The translations under genes and the position numbers were made by a program. From NCBI RefSeq assembly GCF_001648355.1, contig NZ_LXSL01000014.1, positions 5,467 through 69,466 on the forward strand: a stretch of 64,000 bases of DNA, read 5' to 3'. Below the pieces are notes generated by a model. The model made no database searches, was not told the origin of the DNA, and worked only from the letters and a program-made list of their open reading frames with translations. Origin of the DNA: Eikenella longinqua (GTDB lineage Bacteria; Pseudomonadota; Gammaproteobacteria; Burkholderiales; Neisseriaceae). Below, in pieces: positions 18,561-27,598 of this stretch (position 1 is its first letter; each line of letters starts with the position of its first letter).

Positions 18561-19556
18561 TTACGGCCTTTTTAAGATGTAGCGGCGGACGTTGGCGTTG
18601 TGTTCGTCGAGGGTGTGGCTGAATTCGCTTTTGCCGGTGTCGTCCATGCGGGAAACGAAATAGAGGTAGGTGGCGTTGCTGGGGTGGGCGGCGGCTTGGA
18701 GGGCGGCTTCGCCGGGCAGGGCGATGGGGGTGGGGGGGAGGCCGTCGCGGGTGTAGGTGTTGTAGGGGGTGTCGCGCTGGAGGTCGGCGCGGCGGATACG
18801 GCCGCGGTAGGCGCTGCCCATGCCGTAGATGACGGTGGGGTCGGTTTGCAGGCGCATGCCTTGGTTGAGGCGGTTGACGAATACGGCGGCCACGTTGGCG
18901 CGGTCTTCTTCGTGGGCGGTTTCTTTTTCGATGATGCTGGCCATGGTGAGCAGCTCGTAGGGGTTTTGATAGGGCAGGTTGGGGGCGCGGTCTGCCCAGG
19001 CGCTTTCGAGCTGGTTTTGCATGCGCTGGTAGGCGAGGCGGTAGATTTGCAAATCGCTGCTGTCGTAGTCGATTTCGTAGCTGTCGGGGAAGAAGCGGCC
19101 TTCGGGGTGCCGGCCTTGGGCGTCGGAGGCGACGGCGGCGAGGAGTTGTTGGTCGCTCCAGTTGGCGGTGTCGTGGCGGATGTCGGCGGTTTGGTTGATG
19201 CGGCGGCGCATTTGGGCAAAGCTCATGCCTTCGATGATGCGCACGGTAACGGTGTCGGGGCGGCCGTTTTTGAGGTGGCGCAGGATTTGCCAGGAGGAGG
19301 CGCGGGGCTGGAGGCGGTAGTTGCCGGGCAGGAGCTGGTTGTGGGTGCCGGTGAGGTAGGCGGCGGCCACGAACACCCAGCGGCTGTAGATGGCGTCGTT
19401 GGCGGCGAGGGTGCGGCTCACGCTGGCGATGCCGCTGCCGCGCTCCACGCGCAGGCGTTGGCTGCCGGTGTCTTTGGGGGCGAAGAGCAGGCCGGCAAAC
19501 AGGGCGATGGCGGCAAAAAGCAGGATGAGGGTGGAATAGAGGATTTTTTTCAACAT
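18561..19556 (-). CDS. mltG: Endolytic murein transglycosylase MltG
   Basis: 331 residues. One membrane helix at the N-terminus (ILYSTLILLFAAIALFAGLLF) is followed by a LysM-like part and the YceG catalytic domain with ASIIEKETAHEEDRANVA, where the first Glu after II is the catalytic acid, then FVNRLNQGMRLQTDPTVIYG and LPPTPIALPG. It cleaves nascent glycan strands in the periplasm and helps set their length. The gene is upstream of yciB in the same direction; both belong to envelope growth. Confidence 0.95.
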   Translation of the reverse strand: MLKKILYSTLILLFAAIALFAGLLFAPKDTGSQRLRVERGSGIASVSRTLAANDAIYSRWVFVAAAYLTGTHNQLLPGNYRLQPRASSWQILRHLKNGRPDTVTVRIIEGMSFAQMRRRINQTADIRHDTANWSDQQLLAAVASDAQGRHPEGRFFPDSYEIDYDSSDLQIYRLAYQRMQNQLESAWADRAPNLPYQNPYELLTMASIIEKETAHEEDRANVAAVFVNRLNQGMRLQTDPTVIYGMGSAYRGRIRRADLQRDTPYNTYTRDGLPPTPIALPGEAALQAAAHPSNATYLYFVSRMDDTGKSEFSHTLDEHNANVRRYILKRP

Positions 19557-19702
19557 GGTTCGGTGGTGGCCGATTAAAGGGCGGCAGTATAGCCCAGGGT
19601 GGGGCGGATGCGAAGCGGCGGGGCGGGTTTTGCTTGGGTTTGCGGTTTGGGGATTATCGTTTCCGCGTGGCAGCAGCCCGGCCTTGGCTGTGCCAGGGCA
19701 TG

Positions 19703-19746
19703 GTTTTCAGGTAGCCTGCTGCGGGAAAGGGGCTACCTGAAAAATA
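19703..19746 (-). terminator. DUS-pair hairpin after the UDG-like gene
   Basis: TTTTCAGGTAGCC and GGCTACCTGAAAA (19703-19745) form an inverted pair starting 7 nt beyond the stop at 19753. Confidence 0.6.
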
Positions 19747-19752
19747 GGGGCT

Positions 19753-20769
19753 TCAGCTTTTGGCCAGATGCTGCTGCAACTGTTTGAGCGTGGCCCAGGT
19801 TTGGGCTTTGAGCTCGGGCTGCCGCAGCAGGATGGCGGGGTGGGGAACGATGAAGGCGGGGATGCCGGGGGCGATTTGGGCGGTGAGCCATTGCTGCACG
19901 GGGTCGTAGAAGCTGTTGCCGAGCAGCAACAGGGCCCGGGGCTGAATCCAGGCGGCTTCTTGGCGGATAAAGGCGGCGCAGCGCACTTGCTCTTCGGGGG
20001 TGGGTTGGAGCGAGATGCGGGGGGTGCAGCGCTGCCAGGCGGTGCGGAAAACTTGCTCGGGCGCAAGGCGGATGGCGGCGAGCATGTTGTCGAGCAGCTG
20101 GCCGTGGCGGCCGCCGAGCAGCTGGCCGGCTTCGTCGTCGCTGGGGGCGGGGTTGCGGCTGATGACCATGAGTTGGGCGGGCACGGCGCCGCGGCCGCTT
20201 AGGGCTTGTTTGCGCTCGTTGTGCAGTCGGCAGGCGGTGCAGGCGGCGGCGTGCTGCTGCAAGCTGTTGGTGTCGGCGAAGGCGGGGAAGGGCTGCTCGG
20301 CCCATAGTTTTTGCACGAGGGCAAGGGGGCTGGCAGCGGGGGCGGCTTGGCTGCGGGTTTCGTTTTGATACGGCTGCGGGGTGGCCACGGCGGCGAGCAC
20401 GTCGGCGCGGTGGCCTTGGGGCGCGGGCTGGGCAGCGCGGGCTGCCGGGCTCGGGCGGCTGGGTTTTTCAGGTAGCCTGTGGCTGGTGTGGGGAGCTGGC
20501 GGCTCGGCGGCGGTGCTTGGGCGGTGCGGGTGTTCGCTGGGCTCGTTTTTGCCGTGCGAAAACTCATGGCTTTCGTTTTTGCTGCGCGAAAACTCGGTAT
20601 TGCCGTTTTTGTTGTGCAGGAACTCGCTTTGCTCGTTTTGGCGAAACTCGCTTTGCTTGTTTTCAGGTAGCCTTTGGGGCTGGGCGGCGGTGGGGTATGC
20701 GCCGCGTTTGAGCCACATCGGGCCGAGGTCGAGGGCTTGGTGCAGGTGCAGATAGCGGCTGCTCAGCAT
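19753..20769 (-). CDS. Uracil-DNA-glycosylase-like protein (family 4/5 fold) with repetitive N-terminus
   Basis: 338 residues. Residues ~170-338 follow the iron-sulfur UDG layout: Cys177-x2-Cys180, later Cys248 and Cys264, and a C-terminal HPAILLRQP motif. The first active-site motif, normally GExPG with an acidic residue, is SRNPAPSDDEAGQLLGG here, so catalysis may be altered or lost. Residues ~40-85 are four to five degenerate 10-residue repeats (SEFLHNKNGN, TEFSRSKNES, HEFSHGKNEP) encoded by 30-bp tandem repeats at about 20540-20660. Two DUS copies inside the gene (near 20467 and 20664) encode RLPEN and RLPEK. The start overlaps the end of rimI (20763), so it is translated with that gene. 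Confidence 0.8.
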   Translation of the reverse strand: MLSSRYLHLHQALDLGPMWLKRGAYPTAAQPQRLPENKQSEFRQNEQSEFLHNKNGNTEFSRSKNESHEFSHGKNEPSEHPHRPSTAAEPPAPHTSHRLPEKPSRPSPAARAAQPAPQGHRADVLAAVATPQPYQNETRSQAAPAASPLALVQKLWAEQPFPAFADTNSLQQHAAACTACRLHNERKQALSGRGAVPAQLMVISRNPAPSDDEAGQLLGGRHGQLLDNMLAAIRLAPEQVFRTAWQRCTPRISLQPTPEEQVRCAAFIRQEAAWIQPRALLLLGNSFYDPVQQWLTAQIAPGIPAFIVPHPAILLRQPELKAQTWATLKQLQQHLAKS

Positions 20770-21206
20770 AGTTTCTCCATCAGCAGGGCGTCTTCGCGGC
20801 TGCCGTCGGGGCGGGGGTAGTAGCCGGGGCGGCGGCCGCTGGGGATGAAGCCGTGTTGTTGATACAGGGCGAAGGCGGCGCGGTTGCTGCTGCGCACTTC
20901 GAGGAAGATGCGGCGGATGTGTTTGGCGGCGGCTTGTTTGAAGAGCTGGCCGAGCAGCAGGGTGGCGATGCCTTGCCGGCGGTGGGCGGGGGCGGTGTCG
21001 ATGAGGTGCAGCTCGGCTTCGTCAAGCACGGTTTGCCACACGATGAGCCCGGCCAGCTCTTTGCCTTGTTCGGCCAGCAGCACAGTTTCGTTGGCGTGGC
21101 CGATGCAGGCGGCGAATTGTTTTTCCGACCAGGGGGAGGGGTTGCATTGGGCATCGAGCTGGGCCAGTGCGGGGCTGTCGCTCGGGCGGGCGAGGCGGAC
21201 GATCAT
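20763..21206 (-). CDS. rimI: Ribosomal-protein-alanine N-acetyltransferase
   Basis: 147 residues of GNAT fold. The acetyl-CoA-binding segment reads RRQGIATLLLGQL, and EVRSSNRAAFALYQQHGFIPSGRRPGYYP follows, as in RimI. It acetylates the N-terminal alanine of ribosomal protein S18 and possibly other proteins. The ATG overlaps the stop codon of tsaB (21203-21206, ATGA), and its own end overlaps the UDG-like gene, so it sits in a translationally coupled row. The tsaB-rimI neighbourhood is common in proteobacteria and supports the name. Confidence 0.93.
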   Translation of the reverse strand: MIVRLARPSDSPALAQLDAQCNPSPWSEKQFAACIGHANETVLLAEQGKELAGLIVWQTVLDEAELHLIDTAPAHRRQGIATLLLGQLFKQAAAKHIRRIFLEVRSSNRAAFALYQQHGFIPSGRRPGYYPRPDGSREDALLMEKLC

Positions 21207-21955
21207 GCTGCGCCTTTTCTGGCGGCCTGCTCGGCGGCGGTGAGGGCGACTTTGTCGCGCACGTAGAGCAGCTCGGCTTCGGCGGCGCTCACGGCGGGAT
21301 AGCGGCCGGAGGCGGCGAGTGCGAGGTAGTGTTCGGCGGTGGGCATGCCGGGGCGGCCGGGGAAGGGCGGGGGCTCGGGCAGGGCGAAGGCATTGCCGAT
21401 GCCGCAGATGCCGGCGTGCTTGGGGCTACCTGAAAACGGATTGCCTGAGTTTTGGCCGGGCATATTTTTTTCAGGTAGCCTGATGTTTTCAGGTAGCCTG
21501 ATGCTGGCGGCTTTGCCCACGTGATAGGGGCTTAAGCGTTGCCATATTTGGGTGTCGAACCAGGCGTAGAACACTTCGCCCATGCGCGCGTCGGTGGCGG
21601 CCAGCACGGCGGCTTGGCCGGGGCAGAGCGAGGCGACGGCGTCGAGGCAGGGAACGGGGATGAGCGGGATGCCGAACGGGGCGGCCAAACCCTGCGCCAC
21701 GCCGGCGCCGATGCGCAGGCCGGTGAAGGCGCCGGGGCCTTGGGCATAGGCGATGGCGCCCAAATCGGCCACGGCCAGCCCGGCTTCTGCCAGCAGCGCG
21801 GCAATCTGCGGCAGGATGAGCTCGGATTGGCGGTTGCCGGTTTCCTCATGGAACAGATGGGTTTGCCCGCCGTGCCGCAGCGCCAGCGACAGCCACTGGG
21901 TGGAGGTGTCGATGGCGAGCAGCGGGCGGCTGCCGGGGAGGGAGGGCTGACTCAT
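21203..21955 (-). CDS. tsaB: tRNA threonylcarbamoyladenosine biosynthesis protein TsaB
   Basis: 250 residues from the ATG at 21953-21955, which overlaps the gdhB stop (ATGA); longer upstream frames are within gdhB. The start LLAIDTSTQWLSLAL, NRQSELILPQI and YAQGPGAFTGLRIGAGVAQGLA are diagnostic. TsaB is the scaffold of the TsaBDE complex that makes t6A37 in tRNAs reading ANN codons. Residues ~151-180 are an insertion (SIRLPENIRLPEKNMPGQN then GNPFSGSPK) encoded by three DUS copies within 21422-21498; it lies between two core segments and is probably a surface loop. Overlap with rimI makes the row coupled. Confidence 0.94.
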   Translation of the reverse strand: MSQPSLPGSRPLLAIDTSTQWLSLALRHGGQTHLFHEETGNRQSELILPQIAALLAEAGLAVADLGAIAYAQGPGAFTGLRIGAGVAQGLAAPFGIPLIPVPCLDAVASLCPGQAAVLAATDARMGEVFYAWFDTQIWQRLSPYHVGKAASIRLPENIRLPEKNMPGQNSGNPFSGSPKHAGICGIGNAFALPEPPPFPGRPGMPTAEHYLALAASGRYPAVSAAEAELLYVRDKVALTAAEQAARKGAA

Positions 21956-24900
21956 GCGCGTTTTGCATCCTCGGCCGGATTGGCGATTTTCGAGAGATTG
22001 CGCACCAGCGCGGCGAGCATCGACAAATCGGCGGGCTCGTATTGCTGCATGTCGGCAATCTGGCTGCGGGCAGCGGCGATTTTGGCGGCGGCGTGGCCGT
22101 TGCTGCCGGCCTGCAGGAAGTCGCGGGTGAGATCGAGGTGGATTTGGGTGGCGTCTTCGTAGATTGCCAGGCAGGCTTGGCCTTGCCATTGGTTGCCGCG
22201 CGGCAGTTTGGCGATGGCGCGGTAAATCCAGCTCATGTTCAGCCGTTCGGACAGCATGAAATAGGCTTTGGCCACGGTTTCCACGGGCTTGCCTAAATCG
22301 GCGGCCAAATCCACCACGGCCAGCACGTTGGCGGCAAAGGGCAGGCGTGCGAGCTCGGCGGTTTCCTGCGCGCTGAGCACGCTGTAGCCGCTTAAGCGGG
22401 CTTCGCGCTCGGCGATGCTGGGGTGCTCTTCGGCTTGGATGCGGGCGGGCAGCTGCTGCATAAATTCAACGGTTTGCGCACGATATTGCGTGATGAGGCT
22501 GCCGAGGTTGCCGAAGGGGCGGCGGTTGCGCAGCAGCTGACCGGCCACGTGGCTGATGAGCTCGGCTACGTCGGCAATCAGACGCATTTGCGCTTCGGCG
22601 GGTAGGCGGTTGTCGAAGGCTTGGATGGCTTGGAAGCGGGCTTCGCCGTCGAGCAGGATGTCGGCCAGCCAGTAGGCGCGCACCACGTTGGCCACGGAGG
22701 CTTGGTTTTCTTCGCTGCAACGCTGGATGAAGTGCGGCCCCATGCGGTTGATGATGCGGTTGGCCAGCTGGCTGGCGATGATTTCGCGTTTCAGGTAGTG
22801 ATGCTGCATTTCGGTGCCGTACTGCTGTTGCAGCGGGGCGGGGAAATAGCGGATCAGGGCGGGCAGGAAGTTGGGGTCGTCGGGGATGTCGCTGCCGAGG
22901 ATGGCGTCTTGGCAGTGCATTTTGCTGTAGGAGAGCAATACGGCCACTTCGGGGTTGCTCAAGCCTTGGCCTGCGGCGGCGCGGCGCTGGATTTCGGCTG
23001 CATCGGGCAGGAATTCCACGGCGCGGTCTAAAGCGGCGTGCTCTTCGAGATAGCCGATGAGGTTGGCGGCGGTTTTCAGGTAGCCTGAAGGATTGAGCTG
23101 GGCCACGGAAAGGGCTTGGGTTTGTAAATAGTTGTCTTGCAGCACGAGTTGTGCCACTTCGGCGGTCATCTGTTTGAGCAGCTCGTCGCGCTCTTCTTGC
23201 GGCAGGCGGCCGGCGCGCACGGCTTCGCCGAGCAGGATTTTGATGTTTACTTCGTGGTCGGAGCAATCTACGCCGGCGGAGTTGTCGATGGCGTCGGTGC
23301 AGCAGCGGCCGCCGTTTTGCCAGTATTCGATGCGGCCGAGCTGGGTGGCGCCGAGGTTGCCGCCTTCGCCCAACACTTTGGCGCGCAGCTCGCTGCCGTT
23401 CACGCGCACTTCATCGTTGGCTTTGTCGCGGGCGTCGGCGTGGCTTTCGGCTTCGGCTTTGATGTAGGTGCCGATGCCGCCGTTGTAGAGCAGTTCCACG
23501 TCGGCTTTGAGCAGCTCGCGGATGAGCTCGTTGGGGGTGAGGCTTTCGGCTTCGATGCCGAGCCAGGCTTTCACTTCGGGCGTGATGGCGATGGATTTGG
23601 CGCTGCGCTCATACACGCCGCCGCCTTGGGAAATCTGCGAGCGGCTGTATTTTTCCCAACCGCCGCCGCTTTGGAACAGGCGTTTGCGCTCGTCGAAGCT
23701 CTTGGCGGCGTTCGGGTTGGGGTCGATGAAGATGTGGCGGTGGTTGAAGGCGGCTTGGAGGCGGATGTGTTCGCTCAGGAGCATGCCGTTGCCGAACACG
23801 TCGCCGCCCATGTCGCCGATGCCCACCACGGTGAAGTCTTCATTTTGGATGTCTTTGCCCAGATGGCGGAAGTGGCGTTTCACGGATTCCCAGGCGCCGC
23901 GGGCGGTGATGCCCATGCCTTTGTGGTCGTAGCCGGCGCTGCCGCCGGAGGCGAAGGCGTCGTCGAGCCAGAAGCCGTGTTCGGCGGCCAGGGCGTTGGC
24001 GGTGTCGGAGAAGGAGGCGGTACCTTTGTCGGCGGCCACTACCAGGTAGGGGTCGTCGCCGTCTCGGCGGTGCAGCTGCGGCGGGGGCTCGATGCCTTCG
24101 GCTGTGCGGTTGTCGGTGAGGTCGAGCAGGGCGTTGATGAAGATGCGGTAGCAGGCCACGCCTTCTTTCAGGTAGCCTTCGCGGTCGGCTGCGGCATCGG
24201 GCAGCTGTTTGCACACGAAGCCGCCTTTGGAGCCGCTGGGCACGATGACGGCGTTTTTCACCATCTGCGCTTTCACCAGGCCGAGCACTTCGGTGCGGAA
24301 GTCGTCGAAACGGTCGGACCAGCGCAGGCCGCCGCGCGCCACTTTGCTGCCGCGCAGGTGGATGCCTTCCACGCGCGGGCTGTACACCCAAATTTCATAC
24401 ATGGGGTGCGGTTTGGGCAGGAAGGGGATGTCTTTGGATTTGATTTTCAAGCTGATTTCGGGTTTCAGGTAGCCTGCTTTATCGGTTTGCCAGAAGTTGG
24501 TGCGGCACACGGCGAGGATGACGGCGCGGAAGGCGTTGATGATGCGTTCGTCGTCGAGCGAGGGCACGTCGGCCAAGAGGCCGGTGAGTTCGCTGTTGAT
24601 CATCAGGGCGCGGTTGTCGTCGGCTTCTTCGGGGTGCAGGCGGGCGGCAAACAAATCAGCCAATTTGGCGGCGATGGCGCCGTGGCGGATGAGGGTTTGC
24701 TCGATGCGCTCCTGGCTGAAAGGCAGGGTGGCCTGTTTCAGGTATTTGGCAATGGCGCGCAGCAGCACGCTGTTGCGCCAGGAAATGCCGGCGGCGAGCA
24801 CCAAGGCGTTGAAGCGGTCGTTTTCCACGCGGCCGGCCCAGAGTTCGGCAAACAGCTCGGGCAGCTCGGCAGCGGCGGCCGGCCCGCCTTCGGCAGCTTG

Positions 24901-26772
24901 CTGCACCGGCACGCTGGCGGCGGCGGAGAAGTGGGTGAGGCCGACGGCGGCGTCTTCGGTGTAGAGCGTGTAGGGCACGGCGGTGTGCACGCTCAAGCCC
25001 ATGTTTTCAATCAGCGGCAGGGTTTGCGACAGGCTGGGGCTGATTTGCGGGGTGTAGAGGCGGAAGGCATAGGGCGCCACGGGGTTATCTTGCGCGCCGA
25101 AGGTGGCCACCACGGGCTGCTCGTCGGAGAGCTGGGCGGCGTGTTTCAAATCGGCAATGGCCTGCTCGGGGCCGAAGGCTTCGCGGTAGGCGGCGGAGAA
25201 GGCGCCGTCTGCTTCGGCGTGGGCGACGGGTTTGTCGGCCTTGGGCGCGGGGGCGGCTGCGGGGGCAGCTTGTTGCGGCTCGGCAGGCGCTTCGGCGGCG
25301 GGCTCGGGTTGCGGCGCGGCTGCGGCAGCGTTGTCGGCCTCGGCGTTTTCCACCAGTCGGGCAACGTGTTGCTCCAGCTTGGCGGAATGGAAGGCGGGCA
25401 GGCGTGCGGCGTTGGTGTGGCACAGGAATGGCACGCAGGCCAGCGCGCTGTCGTCGGCCAGCTGCACGGCGAATTCGCAGCTCTCGGCGGCGAGCGCGGT
25501 TTTCAGGTAGCCTGCTATGCGCTGGCACAGGCGGCTGTCGAACTGCTCTTTGGGCAGATAGCACAGCACGGACACATAGCGTTTGAACAGGTCGGCGCGG
25601 GCAAACAGGCGGGTGCGCGGGCGGCGGCTGAGGGCGAGCAGGCCGCCCAGGGTTTCAACAAGCTCGCCCTCGCCGGTTTCAAACAGCTCGTCGCGCGGGT
25701 AGGTTTGCAGCAGGTGGCGCAGCTGGCGTTCGTTGTGGCTGCCGTCTTCGAAGGCGAAGTGTTTGAGGGCGTGTTCGGCTTTGCGGCGCAGCACGGGGAT
25801 GTCCCAAATGCTGCCGGTGTAGGCGGGGGCGGTGTAGAGGCCGATGAAGCACCATTGGCCGATCACTTGGCCGCTGGCGTTGAGCTTTTGGATGCCGATG
25901 AGGTTGTAGTAGGCGGGGCGGTGGATGCGGCTGCGGTGGGAGGAGCGGTCGAGCAGCAGGCGGTCGCTGTGCAGCCACTGTTTTTTGTCGGCGTCGGAAA
26001 GGGCGGCGAAGTTGTCGGCGAGGAAGCGGCTGTTGTTTTGGGTGAGGATGCCTTGCGCGGTGTCGGCTTTGGGCTGGAGGCGCGGGCTGCCGGACTGGCT
26101 CACCAAATCGTATTCGCAGAAGCCCATCAGCAGGAAGTTACGGTCGGCCAGCCAGCTGAGGAAGGAGACGATTTCGGCGTCGTGGCTGCGGCCTTCGTTT
26201 AAAATCATTTGGTTGACCAGCAGGAGCTGGCCGCGCAGTTTGTGCTCGCTGGCGGCCAGCATGCCCAGCTCGGCCAGCAGCAGGCGGATTTTCTCGGCCA
26301 GCTCTTGATCTTGCGCGGCTTCGGCGCCCTCCAGATAGAAGGCGGCCAGGGTTTCTTTGGCGCTGCCTTCGTGCGCTTCGGCCTGGATGGCGGCGGCTTG
26401 GCCGTTGTCGCTGCGTTTGACGTGCCACACGCTGTGCAGCACGGCCAGCGGGGGGCGCTGCTCGCGGTTGAGCAGCATCAGCAGGGAGTCGAGCAGAAAA
26501 GGGGTGTCGTCGGCCACGATTTCCACCAGGGTGTGCTGCACGGCGTCGCCGGTGGGCGATACGCGCACCACGGCTTTGCCGGCGGCGCGGGGCTCTTGCG
26601 CGAGCTTGCGGTGGGAGTCGGCGGCGGCCACGAGGGCGTCGTCGCTATAGCGGGCGAGGTCGGCGAAGTCGGCCTGCCGGTAGTAGCCGGCGAGGAAGGG
26701 GGGGAAGTCTTCCGTAAAATTCTGTTGGCGGGCGCAATCTTGCAGGCGTAAAACCGGGGCGGGCAGGCTCAT
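21952..26772 (-). CDS. gdhB: NAD-specific glutamate dehydrogenase, large (180 kDa) type
   Basis: 1606 residues, as expected for the large GDH class. The N-terminal half is ACT-like and helical; the catalytic core contains KVARGGLRWSDRFDDFRTEVLGLVKAQMVKNAVIVPSGSKGG (shown here in part by GGLRWSDR and VKNAVIVPSGSKGG) and DMGGDVFGNGMLLS. The enzyme oxidises glutamate to 2-oxoglutarate and ammonia with NAD. Residues ~474-522 are an Ala/Pro/Glu-rich low-complexity insert, unusual for the family in my memory. Four DUS copies lie inside the gene (near 23076, 24168, 24464, 25501). An AGAGGAG Shine-Dalgarno precedes the ATG, and a Correia element ends 35 nt upstream. It is the first gene of a coupled row with tsaB, rimI and the UDG-like gene. 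Confidence 0.95.
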   Translation of the reverse strand: MSLPAPVLRLQDCARQQNFTEDFPPFLAGYYRQADFADLARYSDDALVAAADSHRKLAQEPRAAGKAVVRVSPTGDAVQHTLVEIVADDTPFLLDSLLMLLNREQRPPLAVLHSVWHVKRSDNGQAAAIQAEAHEGSAKETLAAFYLEGAEAAQDQELAEKIRLLLAELGMLAASEHKLRGQLLLVNQMILNEGRSHDAEIVSFLSWLADRNFLLMGFCEYDLVSQSGSPRLQPKADTAQGILTQNNSRFLADNFAALSDADKKQWLHSDRLLLDRSSHRSRIHRPAYYNLIGIQKLNASGQVIGQWCFIGLYTAPAYTGSIWDIPVLRRKAEHALKHFAFEDGSHNERQLRHLLQTYPRDELFETGEGELVETLGGLLALSRRPRTRLFARADLFKRYVSVLCYLPKEQFDSRLCQRIAGYLKTALAAESCEFAVQLADDSALACVPFLCHTNAARLPAFHSAKLEQHVARLVENAEADNAAAAAPQPEPAAEAPAEPQQAAPAAAPAPKADKPVAHAEADGAFSAAYREAFGPEQAIADLKHAAQLSDEQPVVATFGAQDNPVAPYAFRLYTPQISPSLSQTLPLIENMGLSVHTAVPYTLYTEDAAVGLTHFSAAASVPVQQAAEGGPAAAAELPELFAELWAGRVENDRFNALVLAAGISWRNSVLLRAIAKYLKQATLPFSQERIEQTLIRHGAIAAKLADLFAARLHPEEADDNRALMINSELTGLLADVPSLDDERIINAFRAVILAVCRTNFWQTDKAGYLKPEISLKIKSKDIPFLPKPHPMYEIWVYSPRVEGIHLRGSKVARGGLRWSDRFDDFRTEVLGLVKAQMVKNAVIVPSGSKGGFVCKQLPDAAADREGYLKEGVACYRIFINALLDLTDNRTAEGIEPPPQLHRRDGDDPYLVVAADKGTASFSDTANALAAEHGFWLDDAFASGGSAGYDHKGMGITARGAWESVKRHFRHLGKDIQNEDFTVVGIGDMGGDVFGNGMLLSEHIRLQAAFNHRHIFIDPNPNAAKSFDERKRLFQSGGGWEKYSRSQISQGGGVYERSAKSIAITPEVKAWLGIEAESLTPNELIRELLKADVELLYNGGIGTYIKAEAESHADARDKANDEVRVNGSELRAKVLGEGGNLGATQLGRIEYWQNGGRCCTDAIDNSAGVDCSDHEVNIKILLGEAVRAGRLPQEERDELLKQMTAEVAQLVLQDNYLQTQALSVAQLNPSGYLKTAANLIGYLEEHAALDRAVEFLPDAAEIQRRAAAGQGLSNPEVAVLLSYSKMHCQDAILGSDIPDDPNFLPALIRYFPAPLQQQYGTEMQHHYLKREIIASQLANRIINRMGPHFIQRCSEENQASVANVVRAYWLADILLDGEARFQAIQAFDNRLPAEAQMRLIADVAELISHVAGQLLRNRRPFGNLGSLITQYRAQTVEFMQQLPARIQAEEHPSIAEREARLSGYSVLSAQETAELARLPFAANVLAVVDLAADLGKPVETVAKAYFMLSERLNMSWIYRAIAKLPRGNQWQGQACLAIYEDATQIHLDLTRDFLQAGSNGHAAAKIAAARSQIADMQQYEPADLSMLAALVRNLSKIANPAEDAKRA

Positions 26773-26807
26773 GAAACGGCTCCTCTGAATTATTGGAATT
26801 TGGAATA

Positions 26808-26913
26808 TATAGTGGATTCAATTTAAATCGGGACAAGGCGGCGAGCCGCAGACAGTACAAGCAGTACGGCAAGGCGAGCCAACGCCGTACCGGTTTAAAT
26901 TTAATTCACTATA
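26808..26913. repeat. Correia (CREE/NEMIS) element, 106 bp, copy 2, upstream of gdhB
   Basis: Terminal repeats TATAGTGGATTCA and TTAATTCACTATA (one changed base each) enclose the standard internal motifs. It is in the opposite orientation to copy 1. Read on the minus strand, its outer end creates TATATATT, a -10-like hexamer facing gdhB, whose start codon is 35 nt away. Confidence 0.9.
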
Positions 26914-27118
26914 GTGTGGAGTGGAAAGGGTTTGGTTTAATCCGCCATATGATACGCGAGTTGGCATTTTTCAGGTAGCCTGCGGGGGTTTTCAGGTAGC
27001 CTTTGAGGTGGAAATGTATCGTTTGTTTTACGGGAGGCTGGGAAAGGGCGGATGCGGCAAAACAAATCCGCCCGCGGCGGCGGTTTGCCGGGCGGGCGGA
27101 TGGAGGGATGGGCGGCGC

Positions 27119-27598
27119 TTAGTGGTGGTGGCCGTGTTCGCCGTGGGCATGGCCGTGGGCGATTTCTTCGGGTGTGGCGGCGCGGATGTCGCTCACTTTG
27201 GCTTTGAAGCGCAGTTTCATGCCGGCTAAGGGGTGGTTGCCGTCTACCACGGCTTTGCCGTCGGCGATGTCGGTAACGCGGTAAACGATGGCGTCGCCGG
27301 TAACGGGGTCGTCGGCTTCAAACATCATGCCCACTTCCACTTCCACGGGGAAAACATCGAGCGGCTCGAGGCGCACGAGCTCGGGGTCTTGCTCGCCGAA
27401 GGCGTCGTCGGGCTGGAGGGTGATGTCGATTTCGTCGCCCACGGCTTTGCCGTGTAGCGCTTCTTCCACCAGCGGGAAAATGCCGTCGTAGCCGCCGTGC
27501 AGGTAGGCGATGGGCTCTTCGGTTTGGTCGATGAGCTGGTTGTTGGCGTCAAACATTTCGTAATGCAGGGTTACTACGCTGTTCTTTTCGATATTCAT
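27119..27598 (-). CDS. slyD: FKBP-type peptidyl-prolyl isomerase, SlyD type
   Basis: 159 residues. The FKBP half (VVTLHYEMFDANNQLID, YLHGGYDGIFPLVEEAL) is interrupted by the insert-in-flap domain (PDDAFGEQDPELVRLEPLDVFP) and resumes at HPLAGMKLRFKAKV, which is SlyD architecture. The tail HGHAHGEHGHHH is a metal-binding histidine cluster. SlyD folds proteins in the cytoplasm and, through its tail, can deliver nickel. The start ATG at 27596-27598 follows AGGAAAG. It stands alone; two DUS copies in the same direction lie near 26970 and 26989. Confidence 0.93.
   Translation of the reverse strand: MNIEKNSVVTLHYEMFDANNQLIDQTEEPIAYLHGGYDGIFPLVEEALHGKAVGDEIDITLQPDDAFGEQDPELVRLEPLDVFPVEVEVGMMFEADDPVTGDAIVYRVTDIADGKAVVDGNHPLAGMKLRFKAKVSDIRAATPEEIAHGHAHGEHGHHH

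Noticed and set aside
23137..26202. 1021-residue open frame on the plus strand opposite gdhB
   Set aside because: It is the antisense shadow of a well-supported gene in GC-rich DNA: Gly/Val/Ala/Phe-rich translation, no domain motif.
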